Assembly: GCA_041738715.1 (NCBI GenBank)
Contig: JBGSPI010000090.1
Location: 18,547 to 82,546, forward strand
Direction: 5' to 3'
Length of the DNA: 64,000 bases
Source of the DNA: Chamaesiphon sp041738715
GTDB taxonomy: Bacteria; Cyanobacteriota; Cyanobacteriia; Cyanobacteriales; Chamaesiphonaceae
In this document: piece after piece, positions 8,664 through 16,554 of the stretch
Layout: the number at the start of each line of letters is the position of its first letter
Numbering within the stretch: position 1 is the stretch's first letter
Position numbers and translations under genes: made by a program
Notes under the pieces: model-generated
What the model was told of the DNA's origin: nothing
Database searches by the model: none
Seen by the model: only the letters and a program-made list of their open reading frames with translations

Positions 8664-9683
8664 TTGAATTCCCTGGCACTTTCACACTTACAAACTCCGC
8701 TCAAAATTGGCTCTGTCGAACTCAATAGCCGTGTCTTTCAGTCGCCCTTGTCTGGTGTCACCGATTTGGTTTTTCGTCGATTGGTGCGGCGATATGCCCC
8801 CGATTCAATGATGTATACGGAGATGGTGCAGGCTTCGAGTTTGCGACATCTTCAAGAAGTGCCGCGCATTATGGAAATCGATGCCAACGAACGCCCGATT
8901 AGTATCCAGTTATTTGACTGTCGCCCCGATTTTATGGGCGAAGCAGCTCGAATTGCGGTCGAACAAGGTGCTGAAACCATCGACATCAATATGGGTTGTC
9001 CGGTGAATAAAATCACTAAAAATGGTGGTGGTTCATCCCTTTTGCGCGATCCTAATACGGCTACGGCACTGGTGCAGGCGGTAGTTAATGCTGTAAATGT
9101 CCCCGTAACCGTGAAAACGCGGATTGGTTGGGATGATGGGGAGATTAATATTCTCGATTTTGCTAAACGGATGGCTGATGCCGGGGCACAGATGCTGACC
9201 GTTCACGCTCGTACTCGCGCTCAGGGCTACAATGGTTCGGCAAAATGGGATTGGATTCGTCAAGTTAAGGAGATGTTATCGATTCCGGTAATTGCTAATG
9301 GGGATATCTGGTCGGTAGAGTCTGCGATTGCTTGTTTAGAACAGACAGGGGCGGATGGGGTAATGTGTTCGCGCGGGACGCTCGGCTATCCGTTTTTAGT
9401 CGGGGAAATTGACCATTTTCTCAAGACGGGAGAGTTACTAACACCACCAAGTTCGATCGCTAGATTAGAATGTGCTAAAGAACATTTACAAAATTTGTAT
9501 TTATATAAAGGCGATCGCGGTATTTTTCAGGCGAGAAAGCATCTCACTTGGTATGCTAAGGGGTTTGTTGGTGCGGCGGAGCTACGGACTCAGCTTCAGG
9601 AGATTAAGAATGTAGCTGAAGGTGTAGATCTACTTGATCGCCAAATCGAACTCTTTGCTAACATAACAACACCATCGATCTAA
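8664..9683 (+). CDS. dus: tRNA-dihydrouridine synthase (Dus/NifR3 family)
   Basis: Dus enzymes use FMN and NADPH to reduce uridines in tRNA D-loops. The 339-residue TIM-barrel protein shows SPLSGVTDLVFRRLVRRY, the catalytic-Cys motif INMGCPVNKITKNGGGSSLL, the FMN/phosphate region TVKTRIGWD, LTVHARTRAQGYNG and VIANGDIWS. These place it in the NifR3/DusB-like group common in cyanobacteria. The start is a TTG at 8664 (MNSLALSHLQTPLKIG); the next ATG lies far inside the barrel, so TTG is the reasonable choice. It is divergent from the binding-protein gene and convergent with psb30. Confidence 0.93.
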   Translation: MNSLALSHLQTPLKIGSVELNSRVFQSPLSGVTDLVFRRLVRRYAPDSMMYTEMVQASSLRHLQEVPRIMEIDANERPISIQLFDCRPDFMGEAARIAVEQGAETIDINMGCPVNKITKNGGGSSLLRDPNTATALVQAVVNAVNVPVTVKTRIGWDDGEINILDFAKRMADAGAQMLTVHARTRAQGYNGSAKWDWIRQVKEMLSIPVIANGDIWSVESAIACLEQTGADGVMCSRGTLGYPFLVGEIDHFLKTGELLTPPSSIARLECAKEHLQNLYLYKGDRGIFQARKHLTWYAKGFVGAAELRTQLQEIKNVAEGVDLLDRQIELFANITTPSI

Positions 9684-9700
9684 TGCGATCGATGGTGTTG
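9667..9700. terminator. Long hairpin between convergent dus and psb30
   Basis: CAACACCATCGATC (9667-9680) and GATCGATGGTGTTG (9687-9700) form a perfect 14-bp stem around the loop TAATGC, which holds the dus stop codon. A T-rich stretch appears only about 17 nt later. The position between converging genes suggests a bidirectional terminator, without the classic immediate T tract. Confidence 0.6.
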
Positions 9701-9768
9701 GCTGGTCAAATATAAGTTTTTCGATATATTGCTAACTATTAATTACACTCCAACAGCGCGCAAGAACT

Positions 9769-9909
9769 CTATAAGTTACCACGCACGGCTGCTAGCAAGA
9801 ATACTACGACTGGACCAGCAATCATAATCATTGCCACCATTGACAGTTGGGCGATTACTTCCCAGTTAATGCTGAGTACACTATCAACGATACCGCTCAA
9901 AAAGTCCAT
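9769..9909 (-). CDS. psb30: Photosystem II protein Psb30 (Ycf12)
   Basis: A 46-residue single-helix protein of the thylakoid membrane that sits at the periphery of the photosystem II core and stabilises it. It reads MDFLSGIVDSVLSINWEVIA and then a hydrophobic helix containing QLSMVAMIMIAGPVVVFLLA, ending VRGNL. The NWEVIAQLxMVAMIxIAGP core is the Psb30/Ycf12 signature. It is below usual length cut-offs for gene calling. A likely ribosome site is GAGGAAAT just upstream of the ATG. It is convergent with dus. Confidence 0.95.
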   Translation of the reverse strand: MDFLSGIVDSVLSINWEVIAQLSMVAMIMIAGPVVVFLLAAVRGNL

Positions 9910-10021
9910 ATTTCCTCGCAAATGGATTGAAATTTATTCTTCAGCCTTCTGGCTGGGCGATCTAATTTTACCCGTGTATCGTCATATTAAATTAATTTAC
10001 TTTACAAAAGTACATGAAGTA

Positions 10022-10100
10022 AGGGATTAGAGGTTAGACTTTAGGGGTTAGGGATTAGGGCGAAAGCCTAAAGCCTAAAGCCTAAAACCTAAAACCTAAA
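10022..10100. repeat. Telomere-like heptamer low-complexity inverted arms
   Basis: The stretch holds GGGATTAG/GGGTTAGG units (10022-10060) followed by tandem heptamers GCCTAAA x3 and ACCTAAA x2 (10066-10100). The two arms are roughly complementary and could form an imperfect hairpin. Similar G-rich units occur after rpsB (127-160). No coding capacity is seen. Confidence 0.6.
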
Positions 10101-10113
10101 AAATAACTGAAAT

Positions 10114-10470
10114 ATGGCGACGTGGAAGTGTGTGAAGCAGTGTGGGGCGTGTTGTAACCTAGATCCGAGTGATCGACCGGAACTAGAAGAGTATCTGGTA
10201 CCGGAGCAACTAGCCATCTATATGAGCATGGTCGGGGAAGATGGTTGGTGTGTCAATCTCGATCGAGAGACACGATCATGTAACATTTACGATACTCGTC
10301 CATCGTTTTGTCGGGTACAAGTCGATACCTTTGTAGCGATGTTTGGGATTGAGCCGGAGGAATTAAATGATTTTGCGATCGATTGTTGTCGCCAACAGAT
10401 TGAAGGAGTATATGGAGAACTGAGTCTCGAAGCAGTTCGGTTCGATCGAGAATTGGGAATTATTCTCTAA
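10114..10470 (+). CDS. YkgJ-family cysteine-cluster protein
   Basis: This 118-residue protein starts MATWKCVKQCGACCNLDPSD, giving the family's C-x4-C-x2-CC cluster (Cys 6, 10 or 11, 13, 14), and continues with further Cys residues in GWCVNLDRETRSCNIYDTRP and SFCRVQ. Such Fe-S or zinc cluster proteins are widespread in cyanobacteria; a role as oxidoreductase or metal handling protein is assumed for the family but not shown. The CxIYDxRPxxCR motif is the second half of the cluster. It is followed 57 bp later on the same strand by the GDT1-like gene, with which it may be cotranscribed. Confidence 0.8.
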   Translation: MATWKCVKQCGACCNLDPSDRPELEEYLVPEQLAIYMSMVGEDGWCVNLDRETRSCNIYDTRPSFCRVQVDTFVAMFGIEPEELNDFAIDCCRQQIEGVYGELSLEAVRFDRELGIIL

Positions 10471-10527
10471 TCTCGATTTTCGACATTTGATATGCGAGAA
10501 TAAGCCAAGTACCAAAAATCGATCGTA

Positions 10528-10911
10528 GTGCAAGATAGACCCGTAGTTAGTCCCGCCAACTCAGAGAGTAGTAACAGTGATGTGATTGACCCAAAAGTAG
10601 CCCCAACAATCTTGTCAGAACAGCAGAAATCGGGGATTTGGAGCACTTTCTTCTCAACTTTCATCACGATTTTTCTGGCGGAGATGGGCGATAAAACCCA
10701 ACTAGCCACACTCCTGATGACTGCTCAGTCTAAATCACCGTGGATTGTGTTTGCTGGGGCGGGGAGTGCTTTGATTGCCACTAGTTTGGTGGGAGTACTG
10801 CTCGGACGTTATCTCTCGAAGGTGTTGTCACCAAAAACCCTGGATGTTTCGGCAGGGGTATTGTTGCTGGTGATTGCTATTTTATTATTGGGCGATGTGG
10901 TTGCGCTTTAA
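10528..10911 (+). CDS. GDT1/TMEM165 (UPF0016) family transporter, single-repeat form
   Basis: The family exports Mn2+ or Ca2+ and in cyanobacteria helps control manganese. The 127-residue product has a hydrophilic N-terminus of about 35 residues, then three membrane helices with the family's signature FLAEMGDKTQLATLLM (E-x-G-D-K-T/S, about residues 49-64). Canonical proteins contain two such repeats; this one has only the first, so it should act as a homo- or heterodimer. No second half-size gene follows here. The start is GTG at 10528 (MQDRPVVS); a later in-frame start would still keep the membrane part. Confidence 0.85.
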   Translation: MQDRPVVSPANSESSNSDVIDPKVAPTILSEQQKSGIWSTFFSTFITIFLAEMGDKTQLATLLMTAQSKSPWIVFAGAGSALIATSLVGVLLGRYLSKVLSPKTLDVSAGVLLLVIAILLLGDVVAL

Positions 10912-10957
10912 CTGAAGAGATCGGTGACTAGCATATAAGCCATTTGCGATCTTTTAG

Positions 10958-11025
10958 AGGGGAGGGCAGGTTTGTTTAATATCGAACAGTAATATCGATA
11001 TTAAATTGCATAAACCTGCCCCTAC
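10958..11025. repeat. Short GTAGGGGCGGGTTT-family element, copy A1
   Basis: Ends are GGGAGGGCAGGTTT and AAACCTGCCCCTAC, an imperfect terminal inverted repeat around an AT-rich centre with an internal ATATCGATAT palindrome. The same end sequences occur at 11077-11144, 14813-14914 and 59872-59962, marking a small non-coding repeat family. Confidence 0.7.
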
Positions 11026-11076
11026 AGACCCGTATAGAGCCACGTTATCTGGATAACACATTTACCCAGACCAACC

Positions 11077-11144
11077 GTAGGGGCGGGTTTATGCTAGAAA
11101 TTTTCACCAAACACCATTATCTCCCCAACAAACCCGCCCTCCCC
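11077..11144. repeat. Short GTAGGGGCGGGTTT-family element, copy A2
   Basis: It begins GTAGGGGCGGGTTTATGC and ends AACAAACCCGCCCTCCCC, 68 bp, with an AT-rich middle and no coding frame. It lies 51 bp after copy A1, in the 264-bp gap between the GDT1-like and pentapeptide genes. Confidence 0.75.
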
Positions 11145-11175
11145 ACTAATATCTGTTCGATCGATTCCCCCTCAA

Positions 11176-12369
11176 TTAACGCGGAACTAGGGTTTTAGAT
11201 TCAGATCGATCTCCTGGAGCATCATTAAAAATTGCCCCCCGCAAAATTAAATCTCTTCTACGCAAATCAGAAATACCCTCGTTATATCCAAATTGAGCCT
11301 GGTCTACGTTAGCAAAACTTAGGTCGGCATCACTCAGGTAGGCACCACTCAGGTTGGCACCACTCAGGTTGGCATCACTCAGGTTAGCACCACTCAGGTC
11401 GGCATCACTCAGGTTGGCACCACTCAGGTAGACACCACTCAGATAGGCAAAACTTAGGTAGGCACTACTCAGGTCGGTACCACTCAGGTTAGCACCAATC
11501 AGGTCGGCACCACTCAGGTTGGCACCACTCAGGTTGGCATCACTCAGGTTAGCACCACTCAGGTCGGCATCACTCAGATTAGCCCGACGCAGGTCTGCAT
11601 ATTTCAAGTTTCGACTTGCCATCGGTCGATCGAGTATATCTCTAACCAGATTTGCTTTTTCCACGTGCCACGCTTCCCTCGACCGGCTCAAATCCTCCTG
11701 ATTTATCTGCCATTTTCGCGGAAACTGATCTTGAGTAAAGACTTCGAGAGACTTGTGAAAACATTCGATCGACTTTAGCAAATTCTCCCATCGTTCCCCT
11801 TTGATGCGATCGAAGTAAGCCAAACCAAGATTGTGTTGGAGCATCGCCCAATGTTCGGGGAATTTTTCTCTGGTGTAGATTTCCAGAGCATAGTAAAAAC
11901 AATCAATTGGTTCGTACTCGGTAATTAGGTTTGATTCCTCTGTTGGAATTTTCGGGATACTCTCGAACTCGCCATCTTCAGAATACAGAAGCTCTATTTC
12001 TGTCTCGTAATCTGGGTTAAACCAAACCGCAGTCTGTCTCGGTATGGATAGATATCGTAAAGTTTCGACAACGAGAGCGGGGATATTATCGATCGCAGTT
12101 GAGTTATGTTTTCGATCTAGTTCGACATATAAATCTACACCGATTGCTGGTGCATTTTCATATTGTCCCAGCACCACTGTATTGCCCGATGGGAGAGTTA
12201 TATACGCAAATTGGATATAGTCTAAATCGTCATAACCTGGAAAGATGGGCAATCCCGTACTAGCAACTAAATCAGGCAATTGCGCGTTGAAATAGGCAAC
12301 GATCTCATTGGTCGGTGTCACCTCTTCAAAGCGTACCCGCTGACTCTTTTTGCTTGTAGGATCAGTCAT
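11176..12369 (-). CDS. Pentapeptide-repeat protein with TPR-like segment
   Basis: The 397-residue product has three parts. Residues 1-135 form an unrecognised domain (IVAYFNAQLPDLV; TAVWFNPDYE). Residues about 155-225 hold two helical TPR-like units of the cyanobacterial type (YALEIYTREKFPEHWAMLQH and FHKSLEVFTQDQFPRKW). Residues about 250-360 are a pentapeptide array (A[DN]LS/G repeats: ADLSGANLSDANLSGANLSG), which folds as a right-handed square beta-helix. The DNA of the array is a run of 15-bp near-repeats, prone to length change. No signal peptide is present, so it is probably cytoplasmic. Function is unknown; such proteins often serve as protein interaction scaffolds. Its start overlaps the stop of the upstream gene by 8 nt, so the two are coupled. 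Confidence 0.85.
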   Translation of the reverse strand: MTDPTSKKSQRVRFEEVTPTNEIVAYFNAQLPDLVASTGLPIFPGYDDLDYIQFAYITLPSGNTVVLGQYENAPAIGVDLYVELDRKHNSTAIDNIPALVVETLRYLSIPRQTAVWFNPDYETEIELLYSEDGEFESIPKIPTEESNLITEYEPIDCFYYALEIYTREKFPEHWAMLQHNLGLAYFDRIKGERWENLLKSIECFHKSLEVFTQDQFPRKWQINQEDLSRSREAWHVEKANLVRDILDRPMASRNLKYADLRRANLSDADLSGANLSDANLSGANLSGADLIGANLSGTDLSSAYLSFAYLSGVYLSGANLSDADLSGANLSDANLSGANLSGAYLSDADLSFANVDQAQFGYNEGISDLRRRDLILRGAIFNDAPGDRSESKTLVPR

Positions 12370-12724
12370 CGGCGATATAGACCGGATCGAATTGGTTGCA
12401 ATAGGTTATCTTTACCTTAATTTTAGCGTACTCATCTTCGTTGCGAACCCCTTCACGCTCTCCCGACCAATACACGGCACCACCAGGTCTGGTATTGCGA
12501 TCTGGTTCAACCTCTGTATTAAACTCAATCCCTGTCGTCGTGCGGATGCCGTTTTGGTCTTGTGGCAATTGCTCAGGATAAGCCTTGACTTTGGGAATAT
12601 GGCTCTGAAAAAAATTCTTACATGGCCCGCCCCATAATTCTTGGCTGGCTATTTGTAACTTAGCTGTCTCCACATCTTCCGGCTGTTTGCTCTGTTTGCG
12701 GTGATAAATTTGCCTCTGAATCAC
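12362..12724 (-). CDS. Hypothetical protein, translationally coupled to the pentapeptide gene
   Basis: A 120-residue soluble protein with no membrane segment, lacking a motif I can name with confidence. It overlaps the pentapeptide-repeat gene by 8 nt and has protein-like composition, so it is probably real. The second half (GIRTTTGIEFNTEVEPDRN, then PGGAVYWSGEREGV and YAKIKVKIT) has the compact beta-rich look of toxin or effector C-terminal domains, with a conserved-looking GIEF...PGGAVYWS core. This is an impression, not a family assignment. The upstream boundary could be wrong: the ATG at 12724 is simply the first one. Confidence 0.55.
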   Translation of the reverse strand: MIQRQIYHRKQSKQPEDVETAKLQIASQELWGGPCKNFFQSHIPKVKAYPEQLPQDQNGIRTTTGIEFNTEVEPDRNTRPGGAVYWSGEREGVRNEDEYAKIKVKITYCNQFDPVYIADD

Positions 12725-12876
12725 GTCGTTGTGTGCTAAATCGCCTTTGCCATCGTAACATGAGCTTGAATTCTGGAAGGTCGATCGGTACAGGCTAAAT
12801 CAGCCATTTTAGCGATTCGATCGAGAATAATTCGATCGTAAAGTGACAAGTAATCGATCGATTACTGCTTCACTGC

Positions 12877-13608
12877 ATGACTTATAGTATCCGGATTCTC
12901 GACCTACCTAGTACCGAACGTCCCCGCGAACGGTTGATAACACATGGGGTGAAACAGTTAAAAAATGCTGAATTGATGGCAATTTTATTGGGTACGGGAC
13001 AAGGGCCTGGTAAACTATCAGCGATCGGCTTAGGTGAATATATTCTCCAGCATTTAGGTCAACATCATCGCGATCCTTTGGAAAGATTACGCGATGTTTG
13101 TCCCCAAGAATTAATGGAGATCGAGGGGGTTGGGCCAGCTAAAGCAACGGCAATTTTGGCAGCAGTAGAATTGGGTCAAAGAACTTGTTTACTTCGTCCA
13201 CCAGATCGAGCAATCATCGACAATCCCGCAGCGGCGGTAGCGGCTCTGAGTCATGAGTTGATGTGGTCGCCACAGGAAAGATTTGCGATTTTATTACTGG
13301 ATGTCAAAAATAGATTACTAGGTACCCAGTTGATTACAATCGGCACCGCAACAGAAACCCTCGCACCACCGGGCGAAATTTTCCGCGCCATTCTCAAGCA
13401 AGGTGCGACGAAAACCATCGTCGCCCACAATCACCCTTCCGGTAGCACAGAACCAAGTCAAGCAGATCTCGAATTAACTCGTCAACTGCTAGCTGGGGCG
13501 AAGCTCTTGATGACTCCATTGTTAGACCATCTGATTTTAGGGCAGGGCAAATGGACTAGTCTTCGGGAAACTACTACGCTCTGGAATGAATGTCCACAAG
13601 AGGAATAA
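12877..13608 (+). CDS. radC: RadC/MPN-family JAMM protein
   Basis: The 243-residue protein has the UPF0758 layout: an N-terminal helix-hairpin-helix part (RERLITHGVKQLKNAELMAI, then IEGVGPAKATAILAAVELGQ) and a C-terminal JAB1/MPN-like metalloprotease fold with the zinc motif HNHPSGSTEPSQAD. Despite the historic name, a direct role in DNA repair is doubtful; members are linked to processing or anti-restriction functions in mobile elements, but chromosomal copies like this are conserved and of unknown role. It starts at ATG 12877 (MTYSIRILDLPSTERP). ruvB follows 62 bp later on the same strand, a suggestive pairing with DNA-processing functions. Confidence 0.92.
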   Translation: MTYSIRILDLPSTERPRERLITHGVKQLKNAELMAILLGTGQGPGKLSAIGLGEYILQHLGQHHRDPLERLRDVCPQELMEIEGVGPAKATAILAAVELGQRTCLLRPPDRAIIDNPAAAVAALSHELMWSPQERFAILLLDVKNRLLGTQLITIGTATETLAPPGEIFRAILKQGATKTIVAHNHPSGSTEPSQADLELTRQLLAGAKLLMTPLLDHLILGQGKWTSLRETTTLWNECPQEE

Positions 13609-13670
13609 GGCGCATCATTTGGTATTCGTGGTTGCTATAGTTAAGACAAACAATCTAGTTTTTCTCGAAC

Positions 13671-14816
13671 ATGGCGATTATCTCCTCGAAACAGCCAGCC
13701 CCCGATGCCGAACAGCCATCTCCCAGCCGGAAGAAAACTACTCCCAAACAGCCAGCTACGCCAATCCAGCTAGCCTCGACAGATCCAGAGATCTTGCAAG
13801 CGGAGATCGTCAACCCTGAAGAAAAGCTCCAAGAAGATAGTCTCAGACCGAGCAGTATTGCCGAATATATCGGTCAAAAGGATCTCAAAGGGATTCTCGA
13901 TATCGCCATCCGCGCCGCAAAAGTTCGACAGGAGTCCCTCGATCATCTGCTATTGTATGGGCCGCCAGGATTGGGCAAAACCACTATGTCGCTGATTCTC
14001 GCCTCAGAGATGGGGGTGAATTGTAAAATTACCGCAGCACCAGCCTTGGAACGTCCTCGCGATATTGTCGGGTTGCTGGTGGGATTGCAGCCAGGAGATA
14101 TTTTATTTATCGATGAGATTCATCGGCTGCCTCGGATGACAGAGGAAATTCTCTATCCAGCGATGGAAGATTTTCGGCTAGATATTACAGTTGGCAAAGG
14201 ATCGACGGCAAAGATTCGGAGTATTCCGCTGCCAAAATTTACCCTAGTAGGTGCCACAACTAAGGTTGGTTCCTTGACATCGCCCTTGCGCGACAGGTTT
14301 GGGCTGATTCAGAAGCTACGCTTTTATGAGGTGGATGAACTTAGACTGATTATCCAACGGACGGCGGCAATTTTGCATGTGGAGGTAACTATCGAAGGAG
14401 CGACGGAAATTGCCAGACGTGCGCGGGGTACGCCCCGAATTGCCAATCGGTTATTAAAACGGGTGCGGGATTATGCTCAGGTACAAGCACATCCTGAAAT
14501 TGATGAAGCGATCGCTTGTGCTGCCCTGGAGATTTATAATGTAGACCCATTGGGCTTGGATTGGACCGATCGATTGTTATTGACAACGATGGTAGAGCAG
14601 TTTAATGGTGGTCCGGTGGGAGTGGAAGCTTTGGCAGCATCGACGGGAGAAGATAGTCATACGATCGAAGAAGTATATGAGCCTTATCTTCTGCAAATCG
14701 GTTATCTTAAACGCACGCCACGGGGACGGATAGTGACGGTTGCGGCGCGCAAGCATTTGGGTTTGAGTGGGGGGAATAATGGTGGTGAACAATTGACATT
14801 AATCGAAAATCTGTAG
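13671..14816 (+). CDS. ruvB: Holliday junction branch-migration ATPase RuvB
   Basis: RuvB hexamers drive branch migration of Holliday junctions together with RuvA. The 381-residue product has a 45-residue Pro/Ser/Lys-rich N-terminal extension, then LRPSSIAEYIGQKDLKGIL, Walker A GPPGLGKTT, Walker B ILFIDEIHRLPR, sensor I LVGATTKVGSLTSPLRDRFG, the Arg finger region and the winged-helix C-terminus (GPVGVEALAASTGED; PYLLQIGYLKRTPRGR). The extension is common in cyanobacterial RuvB. ATG at 13671 is the likely start. The stop codon TAG at 14814-14816 lies inside the left end of a short repeat element (14813-14914). Confidence 0.97.
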   Translation: MAIISSKQPAPDAEQPSPSRKKTTPKQPATPIQLASTDPEILQAEIVNPEEKLQEDSLRPSSIAEYIGQKDLKGILDIAIRAAKVRQESLDHLLLYGPPGLGKTTMSLILASEMGVNCKITAAPALERPRDIVGLLVGLQPGDILFIDEIHRLPRMTEEILYPAMEDFRLDITVGKGSTAKIRSIPLPKFTLVGATTKVGSLTSPLRDRFGLIQKLRFYEVDELRLIIQRTAAILHVEVTIEGATEIARRARGTPRIANRLLKRVRDYAQVQAHPEIDEAIACAALEIYNVDPLGLDWTDRLLLTTMVEQFNGGPVGVEALAASTGEDSHTIEEVYEPYLLQIGYLKRTPRGRIVTVAARKHLGLSGGNNGGEQLTLIENL

Positions 14817-14914
14817 GGCGGATTTATGCAATCGATGAAATCGAGGATCTGTAGGGGCGGGTTTATGCAATCGATGATAATTACCACCAATAATTTAAAA
14901 CAAAACCCGCCCAA
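14813..14914. repeat. GTAGGGGCGGGTTT-family element, copy B, with internal tandem
   Basis: Two near-identical units, GTAGGGCGGATTTATGCAAT at 14813 and GTAGGGGCGGGTTTATGCAA at 14851, each followed by CGATGA, are 38 bp apart. The element ends AAAACCCGCCCAACT. Its first four bases include the ruvB stop codon, so the element abuts or supplied the end of ruvB. Confidence 0.75.
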
Positions 14915-15015
14915 CTTCACCAAGATTTTTCAACCATAATCTAAACAAGCGCAAATGCCCTATCGATGCGCCCAAATAAGTAATCAGTAATCAGTAATAA
15001 CTAATAAATTTAATC

Positions 15016-16554
15016 ATGCAAGATTTTAACTGGAACAAACTGCAAAATGGTTCGGATATTCGGGGAGTTGCCCTCGATGGTGTGCCAAATGAAAATGTTA
15101 ATCTCACGCCGGAGGTTGTGAAAATTTTAGGTCAATCCTTTGTTTTGTGGTTATCGCAAAAAGTAAGTAAACCTGCTTCGGCATTAACTATTTCGATCGG
15201 GCGAGACAGTCGGTTATCTGGGCCGATATTAATGCAAGCCGCAATCGAGGGGATGACGGCAATCGGCTCTCAGGTGTACAACTTCGAGATGGCCTCGACT
15301 CCGGCGATGTTTATGAGTACGATTACCCCCGGATTTGAGTGCGATGGGGCAATTATGCTGACTGCTAGTCATTTACCTTTTAATCGCAATGGGTTGAAAT
15401 TTTTTACCGCTCAAGGTGGATTAGAAAAGCAGGATATTAAGGATATTTTAAATCTAGCTGCTAGCGGTAACTTTGAATTAGCTATCGCTCCAGGCAAGAC
15501 AACAAGCCATGATTTTATTTCAGTTTATGCCGAGCAATTTGTCAATCAAATTCGGCAATCTGTCAATCATCCTGACAATTTTGAACAACCATTACAAGGA
15601 TTAAAAATAATTGTCGATGCTGGCAATGGTGCGGGGGGATTTTATGCCGATCGAGTATTAAAGCCTTTAGGTGCAGATACGACTGGCAGTCAATTTCTCG
15701 ATCCAGATGGTAATTTTCCGAATCATGTGCCCAATCCTGAAGACAAGGTAGCAATGGCTTCGATCTGTCAAGCGACAATCGAACATCAGGCTGATTTAGG
15801 GATTATCTTTGATACTGATGTCGATCGCAGTGCGGCGGTAGATTCTACGGGTAAAGAATTAAATAGAAATCGATTAATTGCCCTAATTTCAGCGATCGTT
15901 TTACAAGAACATCCTCGATCGACAATTGTGACTGATTCGATTACTTCCGATGGCTTAACCAAATTTATCGAGCAAGATTTACAAGGTATCCATCATCGGT
16001 TTAAGCGTGGTTATAAAAATGTAATTAATGAATCACTCAGACTCAATCGATCGGGACAGGAATCTTGGCTAGCGATCGAAACTTCTGGACACGGGGCGAT
16101 GAAAGAAAATCACTTTCTCGATGATGGTGCTTACTTAGTGAGCAAAATATTAATCGAATTAGCTAAGTCTAAATTGGCTGATAAATCACTAACAGATCTA
16201 ATTGCCAATTTACAAGAACCAGCGGAGAGTGAAGAATTTCGGATCGGAATTAAAACTGATAATTTCAAAGCTCATGGTGAGCAAATAATCGAGAAATTGC
16301 AACTATTTGCAGCCAATCAGTCAGATTGGAAAATTGTCCCCAATAACTATGAAGGTGTGCGGATTTCTTGTCCAGCACCGAACGAAGATGGTTGGCTCTT
16401 ATTACGGTTATCGCTACACGATCCAGTAATACCATTAAATATTGAATCTAATGTTCAAGGTGGTGTCGATCGAATTGCTAGTAGATTAATTTCTTTCTTT
16501 GAGACTACGGAATTTCTCGATCTTTCAGCACTTTTAACATTAATTAATCATTAA
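15016..16554 (+). CDS. Phosphomannomutase/phosphoglucomutase family protein
   Basis: These alpha-D-phosphohexomutases shift phosphate between C1 and C6 of hexoses (glucose or mannose), feeding glycogen, sucrose and cell-wall pathways. The 512-residue protein has the four-domain layout: active-site phosphoserine loop TASHLPFNRNG (about residues 117-127), Mg site DTDVDRSA (about 264-271), sugar-binding loop ETSGHGAMKEN (about 354-364) and a C-terminal phosphate-binding domain (ISCPAPNEDGWLLLRLSLHD). Sugar specificity cannot be read from this. It ends four bases inside the convergent recombinase gene (16551-17576). Confidence 0.9.
   Translation: MQDFNWNKLQNGSDIRGVALDGVPNENVNLTPEVVKILGQSFVLWLSQKVSKPASALTISIGRDSRLSGPILMQAAIEGMTAIGSQVYNFEMASTPAMFMSTITPGFECDGAIMLTASHLPFNRNGLKFFTAQGGLEKQDIKDILNLAASGNFELAIAPGKTTSHDFISVYAEQFVNQIRQSVNHPDNFEQPLQGLKIIVDAGNGAGGFYADRVLKPLGADTTGSQFLDPDGNFPNHVPNPEDKVAMASICQATIEHQADLGIIFDTDVDRSAAVDSTGKELNRNRLIALISAIVLQEHPRSTIVTDSITSDGLTKFIEQDLQGIHHRFKRGYKNVINESLRLNRSGQESWLAIETSGHGAMKENHFLDDGAYLVSKILIELAKSKLADKSLTDLIANLQEPAESEEFRIGIKTDNFKAHGEQIIEKLQLFAANQSDWKIVPNNYEGVRISCPAPNEDGWLLLRLSLHDPVIPLNIESNVQGGVDRIASRLISFFETTEFLDLSALLTLINH

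Noticed and set aside
11300..11600. CRISPR-like regular repeat
   Set aside because: The periodicity of 15 bp comes from pentapeptide codons; there are no spacers. No CRISPR array was seen anywhere in the window.
11519..11701. Leu/Arg-rich frame opposite the pentapeptide array
   Set aside because: A shadow of the 15-bp repeats of the pentapeptide gene.
12350..12637. 95-codon plus-strand frame
   Set aside because: Antisense to the coupled hypothetical gene at 12362-12724, with no protein-like features.
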